Assembly (NCBI GenBank): GCA_032622095.1
Contig: CP136063.1
Span: forward strand, 63,565,897-63,629,896
Reading direction: 5' to 3'
From: Siphonodentalium dalli
Lineage: Eukaryota; Mollusca; Scaphopoda; Gadilida; Siphonodentaliidae
Length of the DNA: 64,000 nt
This document shows, piece by piece, positions 12,725 to 24,454 of this stretch. A model generated the notes under the pieces. That model was not told the origin of the DNA, did not search any database, and was given only the letters and a program-made list of their open reading frames with translations. The position numbers were made by a program, and so were the translations under genes. Every line of letters begins with the position of its first letter. Position 1 is the first letter of the stretch.

Positions 12725-14142
12725 TCTCATATATATTTTTAAGACCTCTGTATGTCCTTTATAGAATCGAAAATGGGTTGACCGATCGAGACCAAACTTC
12801 CTATCTAAAGGTATAATCCCACGGGAATCGTCGACGTCGCATTTTGGACAAGCTCTGAGCACCGATTCTCCACTCCCAATCATCAAAATCACCGCAAACG
12901 CCACTTCGGGGGTTAAGGCATCAACGATCTTTATATTGACCATATTCGGAGGTGTTAAGGATCAACGCTCTTTATTACAATCGAAGCTGCTAAACGGCTA
13001 CCCATGCGTAAAATACGGATGCAAAACGAAACGCGGAATGCAATTATCTCGATTAACAAGAGCTACTCTGGGCGTGCAAAATACGCCTTCTCTGGGGAAA
13101 ATTGGCGGACGGACTCAAATTTGAACTTGACCTGTGTTTTGGTGGGAGAAAGTAATATACCAAATTATCATTGAATCCGATAAGCTCTAGTAAAGTTATC
13201 ATCCGGACAACAAATTTCAGGGATTTTCTAAGTCAAATAAGGGGCATAACTCCGGTGACAATTGGCGGACGGAACCCAAATTCGAACTTGAGTTGTCTTT
13301 TCTCCTAATAAACCCACATACCAAATTTGATTGAAATCGGTTCACTCTAACTAAAGTTATCATCCGGACAACAAATTTCAGGGATTTTCTAATTCAAATT
13401 ACGTCAAAAAAGTGGCCATAACTCTCGCAAAAATTATCGGATTAAAACGATATTCGGATTTGAGCTGTATTTCGATATATGTAATCCACAAAAAAACGGG
13501 TTTTGCGTATAAACATTCCAAAATCGAGTTATCATCCGGAAACCAAAAAACATAAGAAAAACTGAATTTTCTGAGTCGAAAAAGGGGCATAACTCTGCCA
13601 AAAATGGTCGGACAGAACCCAAGTTCGAACTTGACCTGTGTTTTGGTGGGAGAAAGTAATATACCTAATTTGGATTCATTCCGATAAAATATACTAAAGT
13701 TATCATCCGGACAACAAATTTCAAGGATTTTCTAAGTCAAAAAACGTCAAATAAGGGGCATAACTCCGGTGAAAATTGGCGGGCGGAACCCAAATTCGAA
13801 CTTGAACTTACTTTTCGGCTAATAAACCGAATTTTTATTAAATTTGGTTCACTCTAACTAAAGTTATCATCCGGAAACCAGGTTAACGGACGCCCAGACC
13901 AATACTATAATACGGCCGTTTTTTAAAAAGGCAGAATGGGTTGTTGTGTCATATATGTCCTAGGAACAGGGGAATTTTTCATCGGGTCAGTCTTTGAGGG
14001 ACGGGTACCATGAATTAATTCATGAAAAACAAAAAATGCGTGTTGTGCTGTCTTTCATAGGAAGGGAAGGGGGACCAGATCTCGGAAACGGGTGGAGCTA
14101 TAGTTTTTGAATAGCCCGGACAACGTCGGGCTCATCGGCTAG
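12725..14142 (+). mobile_element. Helitron-like non-autonomous element 2, directly abutting element 1
   Basis: Starts with the same TCTCATATATATTTTT head immediately after the CTAG of element 1, and ends with the same hairpin and CGGCTAG tail. Its interior differs: four to five monomers of roughly 160-180 bp between about 13085 and 13880, each with AAAGTTATCATCCGGA, GGGATTTTCTAA and GGGGCATAACTC segments. Molluscan Helitron-related elements with internal tandem monomers are established; family identity here is inference. Confidence 0.8.
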
Positions 14143-16859
14143 TGGCATATATTTTATATATGTGATCTGGGGGTTCGAAAATTAAGTGGGCCTTTAAGCA
14201 TTTAATTGTACACAATTGAGTAATTATAATTGTGAATTGGAATACGCACTGTGGGCGACCTTCGATATATATCGTGAAATATATAATATCATATGTATGT
14301 ATTCTGCTATCTTCCTTAGAGGGACCGTGTTTGAAATTCTGAATTAAGGGGACATAATGTATATCCTTTATACACAATGTCCATAAACCAATATACAACA
14401 ATTTATGTATTTATCCGATGCTTTACATCAGCAACGAGGCCATCAGCTTTATTGGTCGGGGAAACTATACTTGGGGTAAATTGCCATCAGATGTATATAA
14501 CATTCAAATGATAGCTCGAGAATTTCTTTGAGTGAATGCCGTAATTATTTCATTCGTGACTAACAGTGGAAATATCTATTTTCAACGAGCGATTTGAAAA
14601 TTGATATTTCACTGATAATAATCCTAATTCTACTCAAATAACTTTCTTCACATCTGCATGTGGACACACATCGCATTCTCGTTCCCAACATGCCCATATG
14701 TAGTATCATACATCATAACTGTTATCGTACACTATTATGATTTATCCAACGAGACTATGACCCTATATCGCCAGCCATACATATAAACATTATATATATG
14801 TAATATATAATATTGTTAATTTGAATTATCCCAAAACCTCACTCAACAACGAGACTTTCCGACGATATATATAGATTCTCATTTTATTTACTTAACTAAA
14901 GATGGCGATATCTCTCGCCTGAAACCGTTGTAGCAACAGAAAACTAAATATTAAAATACCCATTGAACTGGAACGGGAACCGAAACTGTTCATGTTTTTG
15001 ATAATTTGAACAGTTCAAAGAATTCCTATGGAGAGATAATACATTTTCGATCTGATAAATCGTCTGGATTGGCTCACAACCACACCAATACTTGTTTGTG
15101 ATATGCCCTAAGTACTAGATTCTAGAAAGTTTTATTTATGATTATAGTCTGTGTATTTGCGTGGATCTGAAATACAAGCATCTATGCTATTACTTATATT
15201 GATACTTGTTTGAGGTGTAGCAGGAAGACAGCCCGGTAGGGCTAGGCTACCCCCGACAATACACTGCTTTACTTTATTATGTATTACTGCCACTGTATCA
15301 TTCGTGTGTATTGTAAATAAACTGTCCTATGTACATGTGAGTTTGATGTACATGTATATAAAAGCATTATCCCAGTTATGTTCAGTCCAACACTGTCATG
15401 ACTAAAGTTCGAACATTACAAAATAACTAAGCTGGGAACCTGGTGTGAATTGAACTGTAGTGGGTTCTCTATCCCCGCATATCAGAACATCATGCCATTA
15501 TCTGATATAAGTAGCTTGAGGATGGAAGTGTTCCGCTGTCATTTGAACCAGGCTATCACGTCCTTGATGTCTGCAATCACGCTAAAACAAGTTAAGAAAA
15601 TTAATGGATTATTTTTTCTTTAATGACTTGTGGTAGAAATTTGTTTAGAGACAGATATATGTATCCCCACGCAAAATCGTAAATGGACAGTACATGTTTA
15701 GCTATCAAAATTCCATGTGTACGATCTTAATTCAAATGCTGAAATGCAACCTATTTGTACCGGTAGCTTATAAATTATTACTTTAAAGTCACCATAAGTC
15801 TCCCAGTCTGACATTCATGCTCAAAGAGATACGCATGAGTTCTGAAGACTATACTGAACGTTGAGTTACTATCGTACAACTAGCAGTTTCAGTAATGTTT
15901 CGTTTCGTCATTCATACTTTGAAATAAAGCAAGTGTGTTAGGTACTGCAGGGGACCTGTAGCCTCTATAGTATCAAACAACGTGATATGATATGCCTTTA
16001 GAACCAGTATAACGCTGTAGAACCCGCATAGCTTCCACAGAGTACCAATTCGTTGGCTTCAAGCTGATCACGTGTGTCGGTGTCGGCTGCAAATGATCCA
16101 ATTGAAGTGAACAAATTTGCCGCGCCTCGACTCGCATCACTTATCGCTTTAGAGTACACTATAACTCCGGAGAAACACGACATAGCAAGCGCTTGCATCT
16201 TTTAATTGAATCGAATTCCATCTCGACTTACAGGTACACTTCTGAAGTTTTAGTGTGGCCTAAAATTATACAATGCTAGTTGTTAATTCGACTGTCACTG
16301 TTCACAACATAGACAGTCCAAGCCAAATCTGTTACACTTGCTGACACGACAATAATTCCACAAAGCTTTGATGTCAACCGCTAGTGATTAGAACAGGACA
16401 ATATCAACAACATAGAAAATGAGAAAGTTTAGTCGGAATTGGTGTGTCAATATTTTCTTCTTCGGATTAATTATCGCGAACTGATGTGTAAACACATATC
16501 CCTCGCTCATGATACATCATATTCATCCATTTTCATCGAAACATATGTGTGGCCATGTTTACAAGTCAAAATGTCATGTTAAGGTGCTCGCAAAAAGAGA
16601 CAAAGCATGCGATATAATGTCGCATGTTTTGTCGCTTTCGGTACTCACCAGAAGCGTCATTAGGAAGTGGCCTGAATAATATTCCACTGACCGTACATTC
16701 TGTATTAGCTTATATGGCTTTTTCTACGCCGTCGCCTTTTGTCGCAGCTCATTTCGAGGGCTAAAGTTAACTATACACAAAACAATACTGGTATTTCAAT
16801 TAATAAATTGCTTACGGTTTATACAAAAGTTGTTCACTGACCGACATTCGCGATAGCAT
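14143..16859. other. intergenic sequence
   Basis: No coding gene recognised. It is AT-rich with scattered short inverted repeats. A dispersed repeat at about 15430-15580 is listed separately. Confidence 0.4.
15430..15580 (+). repeat. dispersed repeat, copy 1
   Basis: Shares CTGGGAACCTGGTGTGAATT, a CAGTGGG/TAGTGGG plus TTCTC segment, a GTAGCTTGAG segment and an AACCAGGC segment, in the same order, with about 30150-30345. It may be a short interspersed element; no clear Pol III promoter was established. Confidence 0.5.
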
Positions 16860-17040
16860 TATCAATTAAAACAAGGTCAATGTCACGTCGCACGGGCAAA
16901 TTAATAGGCCCATGCCACTCCCCGGCCGAGAGTACCCCCACATACCAAGTTTAATCGAAATCGGCTCGGCCGTTCTCGAGTCCATCGCGAACACACAGAC
17001 AGACACACACACAGACATATTTCCCAAAATATATAATAGA
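16860..17040 (-). mobile_element. 5' part of a further Helitron-like element
   Basis: On the minus strand this begins TCTATTATATATTTTGGGAA directly after the CTAG end of the next element. It continues through a GT/CTGT-rich tract and a CGATTTCGATTAAACTTGGT stretch typical of the heads of these repeats. The other end was not located. Confidence 0.5.
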
Positions 17041-17583
17041 CTAGCCGATGAGTCCGACGTTGTCCGGGCTATTCAAAAACCAAATTTCAAGTCGATAGCT
17101 CCACCCGTTTCCGAGATCTGGTCTTCGCATACATTTCAAGTCGATAGCTCCACCCGTTTCCGAGATCTCGTCTGCGCATGCGCGAAGCTGGTGTCGCACG
17201 GGCTCGGCGACCCGATAAAATTCGTATCCGGGGCAAGATACATTCACATAGCAAAGTTCAAGTCGATAGCGCCTCCCGTTTCCGAGATCTCGTCTGCGCA
17301 TGCGCGAAGCTGGCGTCGCACGGGCTCGGCGACCCGATAAAATTCGTATCCGGGGCACGATACATTCACAGAGAAAATTTCAAGTCGATAGCTCCACCCG
17401 TTTCCGATATCTCGTCTGCGCATGCGCTGCACGAGCGCCGCACGGGCTCGCCAATACGACAACGTCCACCGCCTGGTCAAACTACACACACGTACCAAGT
17501 TTCGTCCCGATCGGTCGAGAATCGTAGATTTGTATAAATGACAAACATACAGACAGACAGAGGTCTTCAAAATATATATGAGA
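17041..17583 (-). mobile_element. Helitron-like non-autonomous element 3
   Basis: Same family as element 1, reversed. The plus strand reads CTAGCCGATGAG, the complement of the hairpin tail, then two to three ~120-bp monomers, then a head ending AATATATATGAGA. The preceding base is A, as expected for insertion at A/T. Confidence 0.8.
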
Positions 17584-18097
17584 CTAGCCGATGAGCCCGA
17601 CGTTGTCCGGGCTATTCAAAAACAAAATTTCAAGTCGATAGCTCTACCCGTTTCCGAGGTCTGGTCTGCGCATGCGCGAAGCTGGTGTCGCACGGGCTCG
17701 GCGACCCGATAAAATTCGTATCCGGGGCAAGATACATTCACATAGCAAATTTCAAGTCGATAGCTCCACCCGTTTCCGAGATCTCGTCTGCGCATGCGCG
17801 AAGCTGGTGTCGCACGGGCTCGGCGACCCGATAAAATTCGTATCCGGGGCAAGATACATTCACATAGCAAATTTCAAGTCGATAGCTCCACCCGTTTCCG
17901 ATATCTCGTCTGCGCATGCGCGAAGTGGGCGCCGCACGGGCTCGCCAATACGACAACGTTCACCGCCTGGTCAAACTACACACACGTACCAAGTTTCGTC
18001 CCGATCGGTCGAGAATCGTAGATTTGTATAAATGACAGACAAACAAACAAACAAACAAACATACATACAGACAGAGGTCTTCAAAATATATATGAGA
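17584..18097 (-). mobile_element. Helitron-like non-autonomous element 4, abutting element 3
   Basis: Begins CTAGCCGATGAGCCCGACG exactly where element 3 ends, and ends TATATATGAGA followed by T. It holds about three ~120-bp monomers and a CAAA/CAGA microsatellite. Its arrangement mirrors the plus-strand pair at 12.2-14.1 kb. Confidence 0.8.
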
Positions 18098-18378
18098 TGA
18101 CTATCACTTCATGAGGATTACAGGAACCATGATAAGATTTTTTTTATAGTATTCCAAGTTATAAACTAATAACATAAAAAAAATACAAGTTGTACCAAAA
18201 TAGAAATAAATGGCTGCCTAACCATATTACAACGATTAGGCGGTGAACACGTTTGTTAGATTTCTCAGAAACCCCGGATTTACGATTGGCCTACTTATAC
18301 AATAAATTACGAGTTGGGTCTCGATAACCGAGAGTATAAATAATAGCAACCACTCCGCGAAAAAAGGCTTGTATTTAT

Positions 18379-18913
18379 CAGGGGGGGGGGGGGTGAAAAC
18401 AAAATTTCCGGCACATATGCTGGGGTGGGTGGGTGGTCAAAGCCACCAACAAGCAATTTTTTCCGCAACTAAAAACAAATTTCCTGCTTGTTTTTTTTAG
18501 TGTTTTGGCAATGAGTTGGGCTTCAAAACCACTTTGAATGAGAGAAATAATGTCATTCTAACTGGTAAACTGACTGCACGCAGTTATCGTGTTGTATTTT
18601 GTTGCAAATTTTGAAATCCAAGATGGCCGCTGGCAGCCATGTTTTTTTGGCCGAATGACCTCAAAATGACTCATTCCTATTTACATGTACATGTTAACAT
18701 CCATGATAAATAGTATGCACATAAATTCATATACAGCTGTTTACAGTGAATTTCCCCCGCAAATCTCTGTTTTAGTGTTAAAAGGGGGGTGGGTGTCAAA
18801 AATGGTCGGAAAAACATTTGGCTGTGGGAGTGGGTGGGTACAAAAAATGATCGAAAAGGAAAAAATGCAATACGTGCCTGAAAAAAAATTCCGACCCCCC
18901 CCCCCCCCCCCTG
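18379..18913. mobile_element. hAT-like non-autonomous element with poly-G termini
   Basis: Ends are CAGGGGGGGG and CCCCCCCCTG. An exact 8-bp direct repeat, GTATTTAT, flanks them at 18371-18378 and 18914-18921. An 8-bp duplication with CAGG-type inverted ends is typical of hAT transposons. The ~535-bp interior has more G-rich patches and no transposase. Confidence 0.8.
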
Positions 18914-19204
18914 GTATTTATAAGAATTTTAGCTTTGGTTCATTAATTTCGCTAGCGCATGGCCATTTTAACTAAGTGTCAAATTAAACAATCCACCTAT
19001 AAACCATATCTTCGACTTAAATATTACTCCATAATTAAGTATATATATACATCGTATTTATTCATGTGGAAGAATACACATTGCCATTCAAGCCAAATAT
19101 TTGTTGCTGAAACAAACATCCTGATTGGCCGAGAACTGCTCAGTTTACTGTTCGATTCACTTGTTCTCCGGTTTGAATTGTTTTATATAAAGTGATCTCA
19201 CCGA

Positions 19205-19732
19205 TTAAAGGTGGATTATCTCTTTGTAAACATGCATTATATAGTTACCGGGGTATAAAATATTAGATTTGAATCGAAGACTCCTGTCCGGAAATGCTTC
19301 TATCGATTAATATTAATTTTATTTCGAATAGTTTCTGGTCTAAAAAGGTGTGTTTGTTCAGCTAACGAACAGTAGTGGCTACTGTTAACAGAGACCAGAA
19401 ATTATATTGTGCAATTTTGTCACAAATAAACGTTAATTATACTCATTATCGCTTATATCTGTGGAACAAAACAATACAAACAACCAATCTGTGACATTTG
19501 ACATTCGTTGCGTAGCCGTAGGAACAGCCCAGTACTCTATATCGCAATACGGTCTCATCCGAATGGTCGGTTCTAAAAATAGTAACATAAACGGGCCCGA
19601 TTTAATATTTGAAATAAAATCAATATTAATTGATAGAAGCTTTTCCGGACATAGGTCTTCAGTTCATATCTATTATTTTATACCCACGCAACTATTTAAA
19701 ATTTGTTATTTAAAGAGATAATCCATCTTTAA
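19205..19732 (+). mobile_element. MITE-1 copy, full length, inserted in decayed ZNF-B fingers
   Basis: Complete 528-bp copy from TTAAAGGTGGATTATC to AATCCATCTTTAA. The right flank (GTGATTTCCCGCATATAC) is antisense zinc-finger sequence, and the left flank (CCGATTAA) resembles the next part of a finger. Insertion was therefore at the TTAA of a Phe-Asn (TTT AAT) pair, with TTAA duplicated. An 86-codon ORF (19461-19721) recurs in other young copies. Confidence 0.9.
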
Positions 19733-20054
19733 GTGATTTCCCGCATATACATGTATCGCAATCATAAGGCCCGACGATTTCAGGTGTTAATTATCTTATG
19801 TTCGATCAAGTTACCGCACAAATCTCTTAGATACGGGCAATCTCCAATATGAATTGTGGTCTGACTGACTGAATGCTTTCGGGCATATATAGCCAACGGT
19901 AAGTGAGACGATTGCTCCATATAAGCGCCTGACACTTAATGTCAAGTTCTCTTCTCCCTCAAACTATTCATATTTACATATATGAACATAATCTTGTAAA
20001 TTGTTGTATAAATCTGGGATACAAAAATAAATAATGTTTACACCAACGGTAAGT
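19733..20054 (-). pseudogene. decayed 3' fingers of ZNF-B
   Basis: Beyond the ZNF-B stop the minus strand still shows finger fragments in broken frames: ATATATGCCCGAAAGCATTC, GGAGATTGCCCGTATC, GAACATAAGATAATTAACAC and ATGCGGGAAATCAC. The ancestral array was about two to three fingers longer. Confidence 0.7.
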
Positions 20055-21029
20055 CTAATCACCGGTGTGGATTCTCTTATGCCTCGCCAAGTAGCTCGAT
20101 TGATTAAATGTTTTCCCGCATATATCACAATGGTAAGACTTATCTCCGGTGTGGATTCTCTTATGTTTCACCAAGTAGCTCGATTGATTAAATGATTTCC
20201 CGCATGTATCACATCGGTAAGGCTTATCCCCGGTGTGAATTTGTTTATGTTCGTTCAAGTGGCTGCTACGAGGGAATGATTTAGTACACAAATTGCATTG
20301 ATACGGGAGATCGCCTGTGTGGATTCTCATATGTATCGTTAGGTCGCCCGACTGAGCGAATGCTTTATGACATATATCACAACTGTATGGTCGATCCCCG
20401 GTGTGAATTCTCACATGCTGCACCAGTTGACTCGACTGATAAAACGATTTTGCGCATGTATCACAACAATAAGGCTTATCTCCGGTGTGGATTCTCTTAT
20501 GCACCACCAATCTGCTTGAATGAGTGAATGAGATTTTGCATATATCACACTGGTAAGGCTTATCTCCGGTGTGGATTCTCTTATGTCTCACCAAGTTGCC
20601 AGAACAATTAAATGATTTCTCACATATATCACAATTATATGGCTTATCTCCTGTGTGGATTCTCTTATGTTTCATCAAGCTGCTCGATTGATTAAATGAT
20701 TTCCCGCATATATCACAACGGTAAAGCTTGTCTCCGGTGTGAATTCTCTTATGTGTCATCAAATCGCTTGATCGATTAAATGATTTCCCGCATATATCAC
20801 ACTGGTAAGGCTTATCTCCGGTGTGGATTCTCTTGTGCGTCACCAGGTGACTCGATTGATTAAATGATTTCCCGCATATATCACAGTGGTAAGGCTTATC
20901 TCCCGTGTGGATTCTCTTATGAGTCGCCAAGTTGCTCGATTGAGTGAACGATTTCTCGCATATATCACAATCATGTCGTTTATTCTCTGTGTGGGCGATC
21001 TCATGAACATTCGTGTTAGAATCTCCCAT
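20055..21029 (-). CDS. ZNF-B: C2H2 zinc-finger protein, 11 fingers
   Basis: A 324-residue intronless frame. A 20-residue leader (MGDSNTNVHEIAHTENKRHD) is followed by eleven consecutive C2H2 fingers starting at residue 21 with a strict 28-residue period. Fingers are [12 protein letters not shown]-type and linkers TGDKPY, so it is probably a nuclear sequence-specific DNA-binding protein. No KRAB, BTB, SCAN or other effector domain is present. The start is supported by its match to the MGDAN start of ZNF-D and by a conserved block ~260-360 bp upstream. The stop is a TAG directly after the last linker (HTGD), where the next codon should begin KPY, and finger relics continue beyond it. The protein is probably a truncated version of a longer array. 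It may be functional; expression is unknown. Confidence 0.8.
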   Translation of the reverse strand: MGDSNTNVHEIAHTENKRHDCDICEKSFTQSSNLATHKRIHTGDKPYHCDICGKSFNQSSHLVTHKRIHTGDKPYQCDICGKSFNRSSDLMTHKRIHTGDKLYRCDICGKSFNQSSSLMKHKRIHTGDKPYNCDICEKSFNCSGNLVRHKRIHTGDKPYQCDICKISFTHSSRLVVHKRIHTGDKPYCCDTCAKSFYQSSQLVQHVRIHTGDRPYSCDICHKAFAQSGDLTIHMRIHTGDLPYQCNLCTKSFPRSSHLNEHKQIHTGDKPYRCDTCGKSFNQSSYLVKHKRIHTGDKSYHCDICGKTFNQSSYLARHKRIHTGD

Positions 21030-21282
21030 CGTGTGGAGTTGTCCGACATGTATATATCAGCTGTATCTGTAGTTGTTACATTCAAGTGAACAAAGCTGGT
21101 TTTACAGGACAGTAAAAGGAGAGAGAATTTTCTCCAAGCGGTCAGGCGGTGTATCTCGTGTGGCGGAAGTCTATAGATACATGTATAGATGGAATCTGAT
21201 TTAATTTATACTCGAAATCCATTAACACAGTGTAAGTCTAAATTATATGGTTCGTGATACCGAAGGATCGCGTATCAAACGT

Positions 21283-21400
21283 TCGATTTGAAGTCGAACA
21301 AAGGACGATGGAAATCCCGTATTGTTGAATTAACATGCCTCACCATTAATGGTTTGCATTAGTAGAACCATATACAAAACGATAGATGACTACACAGGCT
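21283..21400 (-). promoter_or_regulatory. conserved block upstream of ZNF-B
   Basis: On the minus strand: a TATGGTTCTACTAATGCAAACC segment, then GGCATGTTAATTCA, then TTTCCATCGTCCTTTGTTCG. The same segments occur in the same order upstream of ZNF-D (33497-33590) and, more diverged, ZNF-E (51670-51760). Candidate promoter or 5' UTR element retained through gene duplication. Confidence 0.6.
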
Positions 21401-22331
21401 ATATTATGCTGGTCGTCAAATCCTTTTTTTTTTTACATCGGCTTAAAAGTGCCCATTTCCCGGTCTTAAACAGTAGGTTTATCGACAATATCCCTCAACT
21501 GCGACGACAGAACGCCTTATTTAATTCCTAAATGTTTGATATGCCGTGTGAGTTCACTTTAAGAGGAATTTCTTAAACATGTTCTAAACTAGGCCCTGCC
21601 ATACATGTTTACCACTTACAAATGCAGTAATGGCATTTGATTGTAATTTTTAGGCCTTACAACTTATCAAACTAAAACAAATATTAACCAATCTCATCCA
21701 CATATTAACAGATTTAGATTATAGGCGGTTGATTAAAAGCATGTTCTCATGCAGGTAACTCCCTCATCAAACATTTGTTCATATACATATTTTTATAATT
21801 CTTGGGTAAAAAAAACCTCCCTACGCCATCAAATTGTTCATATATGATTGACTGAGAACACAGGGTGCAGGCTGGAAAAACTCCAGTACTTTCAAATTCA
21901 GAGTAATTTTCACAAATTTAACAAAAACGTTTCTGAAATATAAGCGAGGGTTTTTAGTTTAGTAGGCAAAGGATATTCTATTCGCTGCCGAATTGTGCTG
22001 TTTTTATTGGATAATGACGCGTAATTATACCTAAAATAACGATGTTTACATCATCTACCGCCACCAGGCTCTCGGAGATTTCCCGTTGATGTCATCATTT
22101 GCCGAATTCCGGATTTGGGCGTCCGGTGTTGCCTATTGCTATTAATTATTAGCAGAGAAGAGCAATTCCAGTGACTCAATTCAGTTATGGAAATTCTGAG
22201 TTTTCAATTGGTTTCAACAGCTTACTTCATAGAAAAACATGTCTCGACTTAATTTAAACATGACTTTAAATAAGACTTGAGTTGAGATATTGATTAGTTT
22301 CAGTAAGACAGAAAATAGAATTCCAAACAAG
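21401..22331. other. intergenic sequence
   Basis: No gene or repeat recognised. Confidence 0.4.
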
Positions 22332-22810
22332 TTAAAGGTACTCAATCCGATCAGAGGGTCCCCATCTCAACAGATTCCAACAACAACAATCCGATCAGAG
22401 GGTACTATATTACTATTTATTTGGCTTTGGGGTTAAAAAATATTTGATTCGAGTCGAGAAACCCATCAAACAAAGCTCAGAGTTATTAGATATTGATTTT
22501 TGAAATTTGTTATTTTCTCGAGATAAGTACTAATAATTGCCCTTAACTTCTTAATCTGCTCGAGATGTGTACACCAAAAACACTATTCAAACAGACAAGG
22601 ATGGGTAACTCTAAAATCAAGTGGTAATAATAACGCAATTTTGACTGTGTTCTGGGACAGAAAGAATAGAAATAACGAAACTTCAAATATCGATATCTGA
22701 TCACACTGAGCGTTGATTGGTAGGTTCCTAGACTCGAATCAATTATTATTTACCCTCAAAGCCAAAGAAATAGTAATATAGGACCCTCTGATCGGATTGA
22801 GTACCTTTAA
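22332..22810 (+). mobile_element. MITE-3 copy 1
   Basis: Terminal inverted repeats begin TTAAAGGTACTCAATCCGAT and end with the matching ATCGGATTGAGTACCTTTAA. The repeats extend inward (GATTCGAGTCGAG / CTAGACTCGAATC). About 479 bp with TTAA at both ends and no transposase. A second copy is at 56185-56670. Confidence 0.85.
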
Positions 22811-22870
22811 ATGTCAAGTTAAAATATCATTAATTGTGGCATAATCCATAATAAAGTGGCTTAGATAAAT

Positions 22871-23398
22871 TTAAAGGTGGATTATCTCTTTGTAAACATG
22901 TATTATATAGTTACCGGGGTATAAAATATTAGATTTGAATCGAAGACTCCTGTCCGGAAATGCTTCTATCGACTAATATTAATTTTATTTCGAATATTTT
23001 CTGGTCTAAAAATGTGTGTTTTTTCAGCTAACGAACAATAGTGGTTACTGTTAACAGAGACCAGAAATTATATTGTGCAATTTTGTCACAAATAAACGTT
23101 AATTATATTCATTATCGCTTATATCTATGGAACAAAACAATACAAACAACCAATCTGTGACATTTGACATTCGTTGCGTAGCCGTAGGAACAGCCCAGTG
23201 CTCTATATCGCAATACGGTCTCATCCGAATGGTCGGTTCTAAAAATAGTAACATAAAGGGGCCCGATTTAATATTCGAAATAAAATCAATATTAATTGAT
23301 AGAAGCTTTTCCGGACATAGGTCTTCAGTTCATATCTATTATTTTATACCCACGCAACTATTTAAAATTTGTTATTTAAAGAGATAATCCATCTTTAA
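22871..23398 (+). mobile_element. MITE-1 copy, full length, abutting the ZNF-C fingers
   Basis: Complete 528-bp copy. Its right TTAA is followed immediately by TCAGTCGAGCAACTTGGTG, the middle of a finger (N-Q-S-S-N-L-V). The insertion therefore hit the TTAA of the Phe-Asn codons. The left flank does not clearly continue the finger, so the 5' part of the array is lost or rearranged. Confidence 0.9.
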
Positions 23399-24454
23399 TC
23401 AGTCGAGCAACTTGGTGAAACATAAGAGAATTCACACCGGGGAGCGCCCGTACCCATGTGATATTTGCGGGAAATCATTTAATCAGTCGAGCAACTTGGT
23501 GAAACATAAGAGGATTCACGCCGGGCGCCAGTACCCATGTGATATATGCGGGAACTCATATAATCAGTCGAGCATCTTGGTGAGACATAAGACAGTCCAC
23601 GCTGGAGATCTCCCATATCGTTGTGATTTATGTGGAAAATCATTCCACGTGAGCAGTAATCTAAAGTACTGGTACGTCAGAGAATTCACACCGGAGAACG
23701 CCCGTACCAGTGCGATATATGCGGGAAATCATTTAATCAGTCGAGCATCTTTATGAAACATAAGACAGTTCACGCAGGAGATCTCCCGTATCGTTGTGAT
23801 CTGTGCGGAAAATCATTTAACAGGAGCAGTAATCTGAAAGCACATCAGAGAATTCACACCGGAGAACGCCCGTACCAGTGTGATATTTGCGGGAAATCAT
23901 TTAGTCAGTCGAGCAACTTGGTGAAACATAAGAGAATTCACACCGGGGAGCGCCCGTACCCATGTGATATATGCGGCAAATCATTCAACAACAGGAGTAA
24001 TATGGCGGCACATAAGAGAATCCACACTGGAGATCGTCCATACCCGTGTGATATATGCGGAAAATCATTTAATCACTCGAGCAACGTGTTGAAACATAAG
24101 TTAATCCATACCGGAGAGCGCCCACACCATTGCGATATATGCGGGAAATCATTTAATGAGTCGAGCCACTTGGTGGAACATAAAAGAATCCACACTGGAG
24201 ATCGCTCGTACCATTGTGATATGTGCGGGAAATCATTTAATCAGTCGAGTCACTTGGTGGAACATAAGAGAATCCACACCGGAGATCGCCCGTACCATTG
24301 TGATATATGCGGGAAATCATTTATTCGGTCTAGCTACTTGGTAAAACATAAGAGAATCCACACCGGAGATAAGCCCTACCGTTGTGATATTTGTGGGAAA
24401 TCATTTAATCAGTTGAACAGCTTGAAGAGACATAAGAGAACCCACACTGGGTAA
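23399..24454 (+). pseudogene. ZNF-C: C2H2 zinc-finger array, 5' truncated and frameshifted
   Basis: About twelve fingers in two frames. The first part (23399-23680) starts mid-finger at the MITE boundary and holds two complete fingers. One of these has a shortened linker (HAGRQYPC). The third finger breaks where CTAAAGTACTGGTACGTCAG replaces the CTGAAAGCACATCAG seen in its sister copy, a net +5 bases. The second frame (from ~23680, first Met at 23753) carries nine fingers with TGERPY or TGDRPY linkers and ends HTG-TAA. Fingers 2-3 and 4-5 are a recent duplicate block ([20 protein letters not shown] in both). No promoter-proximal exon remains. The broken frame could be real or an assembly error. 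Confidence 0.8.

Noticed and set aside
15430-15580. tRNA-derived SINE
   Set aside because: Two copies share order and sequence, but no convincing A and B box pair or poly-A/simple tail was found; kept only as a dispersed repeat.
17041-18031. Many overlapping ORFs on both strands starting MREAGVARARRPDKIRIR
   Set aside because: They arise from GC-rich ~120-bp Helitron monomers whose length lets frames stay open; the same peptide repeats and appears in several frames.
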